From: Massilia sp. Root418
GTDB lineage: Bacteria; Pseudomonadota; Gammaproteobacteria; Burkholderiales; Burkholderiaceae_D
Assembly: GCF_001425265.1 (NCBI RefSeq)
Contig: NZ_LMEC01000020.1
Location: forward strand, 310,001-374,000
Direction: 5' to 3'
Length of the DNA stretch: 64,000 nt
A program made the position numbers and the translations under genes. Numbering within the stretch: the stretch's first letter is position 1; each line of letters opens with the position of its first letter. Shown here one piece after another: positions 41,525-51,098 of this stretch. The notes under the pieces were generated by a model. It was not told where the DNA came from. It searched no databases and worked only from the letters and a program-made list of their open reading frames with translations.

Positions 41525-44500
41525 ACGGCGCCTGGGTGGGCTGGCCGGGCTGGCCGCCCTGCGGGCCGCGCATCAGCGCCTGGTAGCGGAAGGCCTCGCG
41601 CAGGCTGGCGCGCAGGCCGTCCTCGTCCCACGGCTTGGTGAAGAAGCGGTAGATCTCGCCGGTGTTGATGGCGCTGATCAGCGTGTCCAGCTCTGCGTAG
41701 CCGGACAGGATGATGCGCACCGTGTCCGGATAGAGCTGTTTCACGCGCCGCAGGAATTCGGTGCCGTTCATTTCCGGCATGCGCTGGTCGCTGATGATGA
41801 CCTGCACCGGATGCAGCGCCAGCAGGTCGAAGGCGGCGCGCGCGGTCTGCGCCGTAAGGATGGTGTAGCCGTCCACCCGCAGCATGCGCTTGAGGGAGGT
41901 CAGCACATGGGGCTCGTCGTCCAGCAGCAGCAAGGTGCGCTGCGCCGGATCCGGCGCCCCGGGCAGCGCCAGGCGCCGCCCGTCCTTGAGCAGGCTGGTG
42001 AAGGCGTCGGTGTCGAGCGGACGGCTGAAGTGGTAGCCCTGTATCTCGTCGCAGCCGCAGCTGCGCAGGTAGGCCAGCTGCGCCTCGGTTTCCACGCCCT
42101 CGGCCACGATGCCGAAGCCCAGGCTGTGGCCCAGCGCGATCACCGAGCGCACGATGGCCGACACGTTGGGCTGGTCCAGCATGTCGCGCACGAAGGACTG
42201 ATCGATCTTCAGGTGGCTCAGCGGCAGCAGCTTGAGCGAGGACAGGTTGGAATAGCCGGTGCCGAAATCGTCGATCGACAGCGCGATGCCCAGGCTTTTC
42301 AGGCGCGTGACGGTGGCCAGCACTTCACTGACGCTGTGCATCATCATGCTCTCGGTGAGTTCCAGCTCCAGGTATTGCGGCGCCAGGCCGGTGTCGCGCA
42401 GCGCGGCGACGATGTCGTCGGCCAGGCCGGGGTCGCGGAACTGGCGCGCCGACACGTTCACCGCCACCCGCAGCGGCGCCAGCCCGGCCTGCTGCCAGGC
42501 TCGCGCCTGCGCGCAGGCCGTGCGGATCACCCAGCGCCCGATCTCCACGATCTGCCCGGTGTCCTCGGCCACGCCGATGAAGCGGTCCGGCGACACCATG
42601 CCCAGCTTGGGATGCGGCCAGCGCAGCAGCGCCTCCATGCCGCTCAGCGCGCCGGTCTCCAGGCTCACCTTGGGCTGGTAGTACAGCCGCAGCTCCTGGC
42701 GCGGCAGCGCATAGCGCAGCTCCATCTCGATGGCGGCCCGCTCGGCCACCCGCGCCTGCATGGCCGGCTCGTAGAACTGGGCCTGGTTGCGCCCGGTCTC
42801 CTTGGCGCGGTACATGGCGATGTCGGCGTGCTTGAGCAGCACCTGGCCGTCCTCGCCGTCGGCCGGGAAGGCGCTCACGCCGATGCTGCAGCTGATGGCC
42901 ACCTCGCTGTCGCCCAGCGGCACCGGCGCGGCCACGCTCTCCAGCACGTTCTGCAGCAGGCCTTGCGGCAGCGCCGCCTCGCTGCCGCCCAGCAGGAGCA
43001 GCATGAATTCGTCGCCGCCCAGCCGCGCCACGGTGTCGCTGGAGCGCACGCAGGCGCGCAGCCGGTCCGCCACGGTGCGCAGCAGTTCGTCGCCGGCCTG
43101 GTGGCCCAGGCTGTCGTTTACCAGCTTGAAGTTGTCCAGGTCGATGAACACCACCCACACCGCGTGGCTGTAGCGGCGCGCATAGCTGAGGGCCTGCTCC
43201 AGGCGGTCGCTGAACAGGTGGCGGTTGGGCAGCTGGGTCAGCGCATCGTGGTTGGCCTGGTGTTCGAGCTGGGCCTGGTAGTTCATCAGCGCCGTCATGT
43301 CGCTCAGCACGCACACGTGGTGGCTGATCTCGCCGTCGCTGCGCACCGGCGCCACGTGCAGCTGGCACCAGTACAGCGAGCCGTCGCGGTGGCGGCACTG
43401 CAGCAGCCGGGTGACGTCGGTGCGCGCCTTGAGCGCCGCGCGCAGCACCTCTCGCCCGTTGGGATCATCGCTGCCCAGCAGCGGTTCCAGCGTATGGCCG
43501 GCAATCGCGGCCGGTGCGTGGCCGGTCAGCTGGCCGAACGCGTGGTTGGCGTATTCGATGACGCTGCCCTCATCGCCCTCGCCCGTGATGACGATGGCGC
43601 TCACGCTGGCCTCCAGCGCGCGCCCGCGCAGCGCCAGGGTCTGCTCCACCTTCTTGCGGCCGCTGATGTCCTCAATGGTCCCCAGCACGCCGATAATGTG
43701 GCCGTGCGCGTCGTGCAGCGGCAGTTTGTTGATCAGGAACCAGTGCATGCTGCCGTCGGCGAACAGCATGTGGTCTTCCTGGCCCAGGTTGGCCTGGCCG
43801 GAATCGATGATGCGGCGGTCGTCTGCCACGATGCGTTCGGCGTTCGCCGCCCAGGGGAAGTCCGCGTCGCGCTTACCCACGATGAAGGCCGGCCCGCCCA
43901 CCCCGGCCGCGCGCGCGAAGCTTTCGTTGCAGCCGCGGTAGACCGAGTCCAGGTCCTTCCAGAAGATCTGGTGCGGAATATGGTTGATCACCAGCTGCTG
44001 CAATTCCTGGGAGGTGTGCAGCGCCTCTTCCATGCGCAGCTTGTCGGTCACGTCGTGCGCCAGCACCAGCCGCGCCGCGCGGCCCGCCAGCGTGATCGAA
44101 TGGGAGGAAATATCGACCGTGACCAGGCTGCCGTCCTTCCTGCGGTGCTGCCAGTAGCCGGCGCGCTGCGCGCCCTTGGCCGGCGCGTTGGCCAGGTCCG
44201 CCTCCAGCCGCTCCAGCTCATGCTCGGGGCGGATGTCCCTGATCGTCATGTCCAGGAATTCGGACTCGGTGTAGCCGTACTGGTTGACGGCGGCCGCGTT
44301 CACCACCAGGAAGCGCAGCGTTACCAGGTCGTAGGCCCACATGGGATGCGGATGGGCCTCGAACAGGCGCTTGAACAGCAGCCGCGAATCATAGGAATCG
44401 AAGTCGCCCAGGTCGTAGTGCAGCAGCAGATAGGTATCCGGGCCGGCGTCCGTGGCTGGCTGGTGTTCAACCAGCAGCGAGACCGGCGTGGCCTCGCCAT

Positions 44501-44792
44501 CACGGTCGGCCAGCTCCACCTCGCCCCGCCAGTAGCCGCAGGCGCGCGCCGCCGGCAAGGCTTCGCCGCGCACCACGCTGCCGGCCCAGGGCGCGTACAG
44601 CGCCGCCACGGACAGGCCGGGCCGCGCCTGTTCCGTATGCGTCGCGGCAAACCTGTTCACAGCGAGCATGCGGCCATGCGCGTCGGTCAGCACCGCCACG
44701 TGGGGGCGCGCGCCGAACAGGCGCTGGAAGCCTGTCAGCCGCTCGTCTCCATTCGGCGGCACTTGCTCTGTGAGGACTCGGTCTGTGTGCAT
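41493..44792 (-). CDS. Multi-PAS GGDEF-EAL protein with C-terminal receiver
   Basis: The 1099-residue protein has a weak N-terminal PAS-like segment, three clear PAS domains (around residues 140-250, 260-385 and 390-510), a GGDEF domain with intact RLGGDEFMLLLLGG (about residue 590), an EAL domain with MEALLRWPHP and DDFGTGYSNLSSLK, and a receiver at about 945-1085 with the acceptor Asp in VIISDQRMPEMNG. No membrane helices are seen. It could make or degrade c-di-GMP under redox/ligand and phospho-signal control; a C-terminal receiver after EAL is an uncommon order. Confidence 0.92.
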   Translation of the reverse strand: MHTDRVLTEQVPPNGDERLTGFQRLFGARPHVAVLTDAHGRMLAVNRFAATHTEQARPGLSVAALYAPWAGSVVRGEALPAARACGYWRGEVELADRDGEATPVSLLVEHQPATDAGPDTYLLLHYDLGDFDSYDSRLLFKRLFEAHPHPMWAYDLVTLRFLVVNAAAVNQYGYTESEFLDMTIRDIRPEHELERLEADLANAPAKGAQRAGYWQHRRKDGSLVTVDISSHSITLAGRAARLVLAHDVTDKLRMEEALHTSQELQQLVINHIPHQIFWKDLDSVYRGCNESFARAAGVGGPAFIVGKRDADFPWAANAERIVADDRRIIDSGQANLGQEDHMLFADGSMHWFLINKLPLHDAHGHIIGVLGTIEDISGRKKVEQTLALRGRALEASVSAIVITGEGDEGSVIEYANHAFGQLTGHAPAAIAGHTLEPLLGSDDPNGREVLRAALKARTDVTRLLQCRHRDGSLYWCQLHVAPVRSDGEISHHVCVLSDMTALMNYQAQLEHQANHDALTQLPNRHLFSDRLEQALSYARRYSHAVWVVFIDLDNFKLVNDSLGHQAGDELLRTVADRLRACVRSSDTVARLGGDEFMLLLLGGSEAALPQGLLQNVLESVAAPVPLGDSEVAISCSIGVSAFPADGEDGQVLLKHADIAMYRAKETGRNQAQFYEPAMQARVAERAAIEMELRYALPRQELRLYYQPKVSLETGALSGMEALLRWPHPKLGMVSPDRFIGVAEDTGQIVEIGRWVIRTACAQARAWQQAGLAPLRVAVNVSARQFRDPGLADDIVAALRDTGLAPQYLELELTESMMMHSVSEVLATVTRLKSLGIALSIDDFGTGYSNLSSLKLLPLSHLKIDQSFVRDMLDQPNVSAIVRSVIALGHSLGFGIVAEGVETEAQLAYLRSCGCDEIQGYHFSRPLDTDAFTSLLKDGRRLALPGAPDPAQRTLLLLDDEPHVLTSLKRMLRVDGYTILTAQTARAAFDLLALHPVQVIISDQRMPEMNGTEFLRRVKQLYPDTVRIILSGYAELDTLISAINTGEIYRFFTKPWDEDGLRASLREAFRYQALMRGPQGGQPGQPTQAPFRPGAEWPAP

Positions 44793-44887
44793 CGGGGCAT
44801 CTGTATTCCGGAAGTCTGCCCCATTCTAGACGAACGCCCGCGCGCGTGGCACACGCACCGTAGCGTGCTCGCCCTGCTTTCATGTTG

Positions 44888-45877
44888 CTATGCACCAGCG
44901 GCCGGCCAGGCGCCGGTGCGCAGCGACGCCGGCGAGGCGCCGTCGCCCCGGTCCAGCCAGCGCAGCGGCAGCGCCGCCTCGCGCCGGACAATGCGGCGCG
45001 GCATAAAGCGCCACAGCCGCTGCGCGCCTTCGAAGCCCGCCAGGCCGGCGGCGGCAGCCTCCCCGCCCAGCAGTTCGGCCGCGCCGCTCATCTGCAGCAA
45101 GCCGCCGCTGGCGAAGTCCACGAACACCAGCCCGGCACGCGGATTGAGCGCGATATTGCCCAGCGTGTTGAAGAACATATTGCCCTGGAAATCGGGAATG
45201 GTCAGCCCGCCATCCGGGTCGATCCGCACAAAACCGGGCCTGCCGCCCCGGTGCGACACGTCCACCTGGCGCTGGCCATCCTCCAGGTCAACATAGGTGG
45301 CGACGTAGAAGGAATCGGCGGCGCCGATCAGGGCGCGCGCGGCGCCGTCCAGCGCCGGGAGCTCGGCCGGCGCGGCCGGCGCGGCCGGGGCCTCGTCCAC
45401 CAGCGCATAGTCGCGCAGCTGGATGTACTGCGGGCAGTTGCCGAAGGACTGGCGCACCGCAATCTCGAAGCCGGCCTCGCCGCTGCTGCGCCGCAGCACG
45501 CCGTTCATGCGGTTGCGGCGCCGCGTATGCAGTTCGATGCCCAGCAGGCCGATGGCGTCACCCTCCTCCATGCCCGCGTCGGCCGGGTCCTGGGGCGCGC
45601 GCGGCAGCGCCACCCGCAGGTGCACCGGGTCGGGCGAGTGCAGGAAGCCGGGCTGCCCGGCGCGCAGGGTGGCCCAGGCGTCGCCCGCCGCATCCACCGC
45701 GCCCAGCACCACGAAAGGCAGCTGCGCGAAAAATTCGCGGTGCTGATCCGGCATGAAGCCGCGCACCACCTTGCGGCCCAGCACGTCCATGCGCTCGGCC
45801 ATGCCTGCGCTGCGCTGCATGGCCACCTCGCCCGCATGCCAGGGCGATGCCACCGTGTCGCTGACCGGGCTGTCCAT
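44888..45877 (-). CDS. Pyridoxamine-5'-phosphate-oxidase-like flavin-binding protein
   Basis: The 329-residue protein has two PNPOx-like split-barrel halves: REFFAQLPFVVLGAVDAAGDAWATLRAG in the first and DSFYVATYVDLEDGQRQVDVSHRGG with GNMFFNTLGNIALNPRAGLVFVDF in the second. Such two-domain proteins often bind FMN and occur beside ferredoxin-reductase-type modules. The ATG follows a near-perfect AAGGAGG. The gene starts 10 bases after the glutathione-transferase stop, so the two are co-transcribed. The reaction is unknown. Confidence 0.85.
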   Translation of the reverse strand: MDSPVSDTVASPWHAGEVAMQRSAGMAERMDVLGRKVVRGFMPDQHREFFAQLPFVVLGAVDAAGDAWATLRAGQPGFLHSPDPVHLRVALPRAPQDPADAGMEEGDAIGLLGIELHTRRRNRMNGVLRRSSGEAGFEIAVRQSFGNCPQYIQLRDYALVDEAPAAPAAPAELPALDGAARALIGAADSFYVATYVDLEDGQRQVDVSHRGGRPGFVRIDPDGGLTIPDFQGNMFFNTLGNIALNPRAGLVFVDFASGGLLQMSGAAELLGGEAAAAGLAGFEGAQRLWRFMPRRIVRREAALPLRWLDRGDGASPASLRTGAWPAAGA

Positions 45878-45887
45878 GGCGGCCTCC

Positions 45888-46505
45888 TTACGCGGCCAGG
45901 CTGGCCGGCGCCGCTGCCATCGGCACGAAGCCGGGCAGCGCTTCCACGCGGCGCAGCCAGGCGTTCACGTTCGGGTAGCCCGACAAGTCCACATTGCCTT
46001 CCGGCGCGTGGGCGACGTAGGCATACAGCGCCACGTCGGCAATGGTGGGCGCGGCGGCGGTGCTGGCAATCCAGCTGCGCCCGGCCAGCTGGCCATCCAT
46101 CAGCCCCAGGATGCGGTGCGCGCGCGTCAGCAGTTCGGCCGGGTCGCCGGGGCGGCCGAACACCGCCACCGCCCGCGCGGCGGCCGGGCCGTGCGCGATT
46201 TCACCGGCCGCCACCGACAGCCAGCGCTGCACGCCGGCCGCCCCCACCGCGTCTTCCGGCAGCCAGTCGCTGCGGCCCTCGCGCTTGGCCAGGTAGACCA
46301 GGATGGCATTCGAATCGGACACCACCACGCCGCCGTCGTCCAGCACCGGCAGCTGGCCGAAGCTGTTCAGTTCCAGGAAGGCCGGCGTCTTGTGTTCGGC
46401 CTTGAAGATATCCAGGTGCACCACCTCGTGCTCCAGCCCCAGCAGGGACAGGAACAGGCGGACGCGGTGCACATGGCCGGACAGCGGATAGGAATACAGT
46501 TTCAT
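45888..46505 (-). CDS. Glutathione S-transferase
   Basis: The 205-residue protein has the thioredoxin-like N-terminal domain ([22 protein letters not shown], then [25 protein letters not shown] with the cis-Pro and Ser that bind glutathione) and the all-helical C-terminal domain. I start at 46505, where GAGGAAG precedes the ATG; the frame upstream lacks family similarity. The coupled flavin-type gene downstream suggests a shared detoxification role, but the substrate is not known. Confidence 0.92.
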   Translation of the reverse strand: MKLYSYPLSGHVHRVRLFLSLLGLEHEVVHLDIFKAEHKTPAFLELNSFGQLPVLDDGGVVVSDSNAILVYLAKREGRSDWLPEDAVGAAGVQRWLSVAAGEIAHGPAAARAVAVFGRPGDPAELLTRAHRILGLMDGQLAGRSWIASTAAAPTIADVALYAYVAHAPEGNVDLSGYPNVNAWLRRVEALPGFVPMAAAPASLAA

Positions 46506-46589
46506 GGAGGGCTTCCTCTTGGTCGGTTTATGGAAATGCAACACCGACAGTGTGGATTGTTTCCTCCACAAAGAGAACAGCCATGGAAT

Positions 46590-47741
46590 CTAATTCAGCA
46601 TTCCATTTTTCGGAATACTGGGCAGGACCTCGAACAGCAGGAACAGCGTCGCCTGGGACTTGTCGAAGTTGTCGTCCGAGACGATCAGCAGGCTGTCGTG
46701 ACCGTTGGGCAGCTTGGGGCCGAAGCTCATGGCTTCGAAATTGTCGAGCGCGATGCCGAGCGTGTTCAGGTCCAGCACCAGGCGCTTGGCGGCGGGGCGG
46801 TAGGCGGCGCCGGCCAGCGCGGCCAGGCCGCGCACGTCGCTGGCGCCCGCGGTATCCATCTCATACAGGCGGATGTAGCTCTTGTAGGCACCGGCGGCGT
46901 CCTGCACGGCGGAGCGTTCCAGCACCAGCAGGCGCTCGCGGCCCACGGCCAGGATTTCCGAAATGCCGTTGTCGGCGTTCTTGCCGGGGCCGGGCGCGGC
47001 GGGAATGGGGTCCATCTGGTAGGCGTACTGCGCCAGCATGCGGCCGTCGCGGCCCATGCGGGTGATGCGCGAGACCGCGCCGCTGGCGGGCGTGGGCAGC
47101 GCGCCGTCCTGGTACAGCGGCGCCTCCATCGACACCCACAGCGACTGGCCGTCCGGCGCAAAGCTCAGGCCCTCGAAGGCCAGGTTGTCGCGCGTGCCCT
47201 TCTGTTCCTGCGACACGCGGAACATCTCCGGCAGCTGCGCCGCGCCGAGATAGCCGCCGTCGCGCCGGGCGTGGCGCACGAAGGGATCAAAGCCGCGCTT
47301 GCGGTCCCCTTCGCTGGTGTACCACAGGGTGCCGTCCAGCGGGTCGATGCGCAGCGCTTCAATATCGGGCACGTCGCCGCGCTTGTTCACGTCGAATGCT
47401 TTTACGCCGGGGTAGACGCTGCCGTCGGCCTGCCTGAAACTGTGCACGGCGGTGACGGCCACGCTGCGGAAGGCATTGGCGTCGTAGTCCAGGCGCGCGG
47501 TGTAGAAGCGGGCCGGATTGATGGCGCTGCGGTCGTCGCTGGCCAGCAGCCACTCGCCGCTGGCGGCGTCGTAATCCACGCCGGACAGGCCGCCGATGGC
47601 GGTGCCCTGGAAGTCCTGGCGGAGCGGGATGCGCTGCTCGCCGATGAAGCGCAGGCCGGCAATGCTGCGCTCGGCGCCATGGGACGGCAATGACAGCAGC
47701 AGGCTTGCCGCGCACAATGCAGCGGCCAGGGGTCGGATCAT
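46590..47741 (-). CDS. Secreted esterase-like activity of phytase family protein
   Basis: The 383-residue protein has a signal peptide (to about residue 22, LPSHG) and the Phytase-like beta-propeller pattern: AIGGLSGVDYDAASGEWLLASDD, PDIEALRIDPLDGTLWYTSEGD, NLAFEGLSFAPDGQSLWVSMEAP and FEAMSFGPKLPNGHDSLLIVSDDNFD. Enzyme activity of this family is poorly tested. I start at the ATG at 47741, which begins the signal peptide; earlier in-frame codons add a non-signal leader. Confidence 0.87.
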   Translation of the reverse strand: MIRPLAAALCAASLLLSLPSHGAERSIAGLRFIGEQRIPLRQDFQGTAIGGLSGVDYDAASGEWLLASDDRSAINPARFYTARLDYDANAFRSVAVTAVHSFRQADGSVYPGVKAFDVNKRGDVPDIEALRIDPLDGTLWYTSEGDRKRGFDPFVRHARRDGGYLGAAQLPEMFRVSQEQKGTRDNLAFEGLSFAPDGQSLWVSMEAPLYQDGALPTPASGAVSRITRMGRDGRMLAQYAYQMDPIPAAPGPGKNADNGISEILAVGRERLLVLERSAVQDAAGAYKSYIRLYEMDTAGASDVRGLAALAGAAYRPAAKRLVLDLNTLGIALDNFEAMSFGPKLPNGHDSLLIVSDDNFDKSQATLFLLFEVLPSIPKNGMLN

Positions 47742-47788
47742 GGCAAGACGGGCTAAAGAGCCAAACGGCCAAACGGCCAAGGCCGCCA

Positions 47789-49123
47789 TTATGCCGTATG
47801 CAACCTCTTGTGCATACTGCGCAGCGCCAGCCACACGCCCGCCACCACCACCGGCACCATCAGGCCGATCACCACTTCGGGGTTGCCCACCAGGCCAAGC
47901 ACCTTGGCCGCCTTGGTGGAATACCCCACCAGGCCCACCACGTAATACGAGATCGCGGCCACCGACAGGCCTTCCACCGCCTGCTGCAGCCGCAGCTGCT
48001 GCGCGGCGCGCGCGTTCATCGACTGCAGGATCTTGCGGTTCTGCTGCTCCTGGATGATGCCCACCCGGGTGCGCAGCAGGTCATTGGTGTTGGCCACGCG
48101 CCGCGCCAGCGCTTCCTGGCGCGCCGCCAGCGCTTCGCAGGTGTTCATGGCTGGCGCCAGCCGGCGGTCCATGAATTCGCCCACGTTGGGAATGCCCTCG
48201 ATGCGCACTTCCCGCAATTCCTCGATGCGCGCGTTCACCAGGCGGAAATAGGCTTTCGAGGCGGAGAAGCGGTAGCTCGTTTCCAGCGACAGCTTTTCAA
48301 TGCGGGCCGCCAGCCGCGTGATCTCGCCCAGCAGCGCCTGTTCGGTGGCGCCGTCCACGCTGCCGCCGTCCGCCTGCGCGGCGTCGGTCTGCACCATGGC
48401 GCCGGCCAGCTTCACCAGCTCGGCTTCGATGGCGTTCAGCGCGGGGGCGGCCTGCTGCGCCTGCGGCAGGCCCAGTAGCGCCATCATGCGGTAGGTTTCA
48501 ATTTCCAGCACGCGCTGCACCAGGCGCCCGGCCTGCTGCGCGCGCATGCCCACGTCGCGGATGATGAAGCGGCTGAAGCCGTCGGACTGGATGGCAAAGT
48601 CGGTAAACAGTTCGCCGCCCTGCATCACCTGGCTGCCCGCCAGCGTGGTGCCTTCGAACACGCGCTGCAGGGTGTCGGCCGGCGCGGGGCCGCGCTCCAG
48701 CACCACGTGCGCGGCCACCATCAGGCGGCCCTGCAGGGTGAGCAGCCATTCCTGCGGCAGGTGGGTCACCGGCATCTGCTCGAAGGCCTGCTCGGTGGCC
48801 AGCTCGCCGTTCGGGCGTCCGGCGAAGGTGTAAGTGGAGAACTCGGTGTGGCATTCCCACTTCAGGCGGAAGCGGCCGAAGTCGTGGTAGAAGTATTTGG
48901 CGTCGCCGGCCGGGGCGGACACGCCGAAGTGCTTGCACAGCGCGCCCAGGGTGGCGTGGTGGCTGTGGCCCTGCGGCGCGCCGGCGCCATTGTCGGCGTT
49001 GCGGTAGACGGCGAAATGCGAAATCAGCTCGGGCGCTTCCAGCTTGAGGAAGGGACGCGAGTGGATCTCCGCCGCGAGCGGCACGCGCAGCGAGTGGTTC
49101 AGGCTTGAATACACAATACTCAT
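47789..49123 (-). CDS. DUF3422 family membrane protein
   Basis: The 444-residue protein matches the DUF3422 family of unknown function: EIHSRPFLKLEAPELISHFAV at the N-terminus, FGRFRLKWECHTEFSTYTFAG and LPQEWLLTLQGRLMVAAHVVL. It ends with two membrane helices (SYYVVGLVGYSTKAAKVLGLV and VVIGLMVPVVVAGVWLAL). Its ATG overlaps the LysR stop as ATGA, so its translation is coupled to the regulator rather than to a metabolic gene. Confidence 0.9.
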   Translation of the reverse strand: MSIVYSSLNHSLRVPLAAEIHSRPFLKLEAPELISHFAVYRNADNGAGAPQGHSHHATLGALCKHFGVSAPAGDAKYFYHDFGRFRLKWECHTEFSTYTFAGRPNGELATEQAFEQMPVTHLPQEWLLTLQGRLMVAAHVVLERGPAPADTLQRVFEGTTLAGSQVMQGGELFTDFAIQSDGFSRFIIRDVGMRAQQAGRLVQRVLEIETYRMMALLGLPQAQQAAPALNAIEAELVKLAGAMVQTDAAQADGGSVDGATEQALLGEITRLAARIEKLSLETSYRFSASKAYFRLVNARIEELREVRIEGIPNVGEFMDRRLAPAMNTCEALAARQEALARRVANTNDLLRTRVGIIQEQQNRKILQSMNARAAQQLRLQQAVEGLSVAAISYYVVGLVGYSTKAAKVLGLVGNPEVVIGLMVPVVVAGVWLALRSMHKRLHTA

Positions 49124-50064
49124 GCAGGGACTTCCTTGGCAACGGTACGGACGGCGCGCAGCAGCAGATCGGCGCCGGGCGATAGTAGGTGGTCTTGCTG
49201 GCGGATGATGCCGAATGCGTCCATTTTACATGGCAAGTCTATCGGCAGGATGCTGAGGATATTCAGGTCCGCGTAATAGCGCGCCACCTCCAGCGGCATC
49301 ACGTGCAGGAAGTCGGTCTGCTGCAGCAGCGGCGCCACCAGCAGCATGGCGGTGGTGTCCACCACGTTGGACGGCGGTTCCAGCCCCGCGCGGCGGAACA
49401 TCATGTCGCAGCGGTGGCGCAGGATGCTGCCGGGCGGCGGCAGGATCCAGGGCTGGGCGGCGATGTCGGACAGCTGCAGGTTGGGCACCGCCATCAGCGG
49501 GTGGCCGGGGCGCACCACCGCGCACGCTGGCTCCTCGGTCAGCTCCTCGTAGATCAGGCCCGAGGTGCCGTCCCGTTCCAGGATACGGCCTATCATGAAG
49601 TCCAGGTTGCCGCGCTGTAGCATGTCCAGCAGAACGTTGCTGGGCTCCAGCTTGACCCCGATGCGCAGCAGCGGCGCATGCTCCTTGACGCGCGCGATGG
49701 CCTTGGGCAGCAGCGACATGGCCGGCGTCATGATCACGCCCACCTCCACCTGCCCTACCAGCCCGGCCTTGAGCGCCACCACGTCGTCATGCGCCAGCGA
49801 CAGGCTGGTGAGCGCCATGCGCGCGTGGCGTATCATGGTTTCGCCGTAGATGGTGGGCTCCATGCCGCGCGGCAGGCGCTCGAACAGGCGCACGTCCAGC
49901 ATCTCTTCCAGGTCCTTGATCTGCTTGGACGCGGCCGGCTGGGTCATGTGCAGCGCTTCGGCTGCACGGTGGATGTTGCGGTGTTCGTCCAGGGCGATCA
50001 GCAGCAGCAGCTGGCGGGTCTTCAGACGGGCACGTAAAAACCAGTTCGGGTTGAGGGTATCCAT
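49120..50064 (-). CDS. LysR-family transcriptional regulator, GbpR-like
   Basis: The 314-residue protein has the N-terminal winged helix (KTRQLLLLIALDEHRNIHRA, then AEALHMTQPAASKQIKDLEE, residues about 17-60) and a C-terminal LysR substrate domain. The wording of the DNA-binding half resembles GbpR of Agrobacterium, which responds to arabinose/galactose and controls a sugar-binding protein gene. It is the last gene of the leftward arabinose locus, 55 bases after the GH43 stop; that gap holds a perfect 11-bp inverted repeat. It is therefore a good candidate regulator for the locus. Confidence 0.91.
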   Translation of the reverse strand: MDTLNPNWFLRARLKTRQLLLLIALDEHRNIHRAAEALHMTQPAASKQIKDLEEMLDVRLFERLPRGMEPTIYGETMIRHARMALTSLSLAHDDVVALKAGLVGQVEVGVIMTPAMSLLPKAIARVKEHAPLLRIGVKLEPSNVLLDMLQRGNLDFMIGRILERDGTSGLIYEELTEEPACAVVRPGHPLMAVPNLQLSDIAAQPWILPPPGSILRHRCDMMFRRAGLEPPSNVVDTTAMLLVAPLLQQTDFLHVMPLEVARYYADLNILSILPIDLPCKMDAFGIIRQQDHLLSPGADLLLRAVRTVAKEVPA

Positions 50065-50078
50065 CTGTAAATCATATC

Positions 50079-50112
50079 ATTGCCGATATCGCTCTGGCGC
50101 AATATCGGCAAT
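50079..50112. promoter_or_regulatory. Perfect 11-bp inverted repeat upstream of the LysR gene (candidate operator)
   Basis: ATTGCCGATAT (50079-50089) and ATATCGGCAAT (50102-50112) form a perfect inverted repeat with 12 bases between arms, 15 bases before the LysR ATG. No T-run follows on the minus strand, so it is not a standard terminator for the GH43 gene. The GATATCG core recurs upstream of the ytfQ-like gene at 55841. Confidence 0.5.
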
Positions 50113-50119
50113 ATGGATA

Positions 50120-51079
50120 TCACCCTTTACAGCCGGGGCTTGAGTTCGCATCCGGTCCCGCCTCGGTCTGCGGGATGAAGCGGATGGTGCCGTCCGGGTT
50201 GTAGTGCAGCTCCTCCACCGCCGCCGAGCGGCGGAACTCGCCGCCGGTGGGCAGCTTGTCATTGTGGTAGAAGATGTAGGACTTACCGTTGTGCTCAATG
50301 ATGGCGTGGTGGATGGTCTTGACCACCGCGTTCTTGGCCATGATCACGCCGCGGTAGGTCCACGGGCCGGTTGCGCTGGGGCCGGTGGAGTACGCGGTCT
50401 CCTCCGGGAATTCGCGCGACCAGGACAGGTAATAGGTGCCCTTGTGCTTGTGCAGATAGCTCGCTTCGGTGAAGTGCGGCACCGCCACCGTGTGGATCGG
50501 GCCGTCCGCCTCGATCATGTTCTTTTTCAGCTTCACGTACTTCATCACCTGGTTGCCCCAGTACAGATAGGCCTGGCCGTCGTCGTCGATGAAGACGGCG
50601 GGGTCGATATCGTCCCACGAGATATCGGTTTCCTTCGTCATGTCGTTGGTGATGATGGCGCTGCCGCGCGCGTCCTTGAACGGGCCGGTCGGGCTGTCCG
50701 ACACCGCCACGCCGATGGCCTTGCCGGGGATGGTCTTGTGCTCAACCGTGGAATAGAAATAGTACTTGCCATCGCGCTTGGTGATGTCGGCGGCCCAGGC
50801 GTCCTTCTTCGCCCACGGGAAGGTCTGCACGTTCAGGGGCGAGCCGTGGGCGGTCCAGTTCTTCATGTCGCAGCTGGAATAGACCAGCCATTCCTTCATC
50901 ACGTAGTCCTTGCCGCTTTCCTCGGCTTCGTCGCGGCCCACGTACAGGTAGACGCGGCCATTGTCGCTCAGCGCAGCCGGGTCGGCGGTGAATTTATCCT
51001 TGAACAGCGGATTGGCGGCGTGCGCGGACGCGGCTGCGGCCACCGAGATGGCGCAGGCCAGCAGGGACTTCTTGAACAT
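50120..51079 (-). CDS. Secreted GH43 glycosidase (likely alpha-L-arabinofuranosidase)
   Basis: The 319-residue enzyme has a signal peptide (residues 1-22, ASAHA) and one five-bladed GH43 catalytic domain. The expected triad is visible: base Asp33 in FTADPAALSD, pKa-modulating Asp159 in WDDIDPAVFID and acid Glu205 in PHFTEASYLH. GH43 enzymes release arabinose or xylose; the arabinose context favours an arabinofuranosidase. It starts 19 bases after the second permease with a GGAG, so it is in the transporter operon. Confidence 0.88.
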   Translation of the reverse strand: MFKKSLLACAISVAAAASAHAANPLFKDKFTADPAALSDNGRVYLYVGRDEAEESGKDYVMKEWLVYSSCDMKNWTAHGSPLNVQTFPWAKKDAWAADITKRDGKYYFYSTVEHKTIPGKAIGVAVSDSPTGPFKDARGSAIITNDMTKETDISWDDIDPAVFIDDDGQAYLYWGNQVMKYVKLKKNMIEADGPIHTVAVPHFTEASYLHKHKGTYYLSWSREFPEETAYSTGPSATGPWTYRGVIMAKNAVVKTIHHAIIEHNGKSYIFYHNDKLPTGGEFRRSAAVEELHYNPDGTIRFIPQTEAGPDANSSPGCKG

Positions 51080-51098
51080 GACTTCTCCAGTTATGAAT

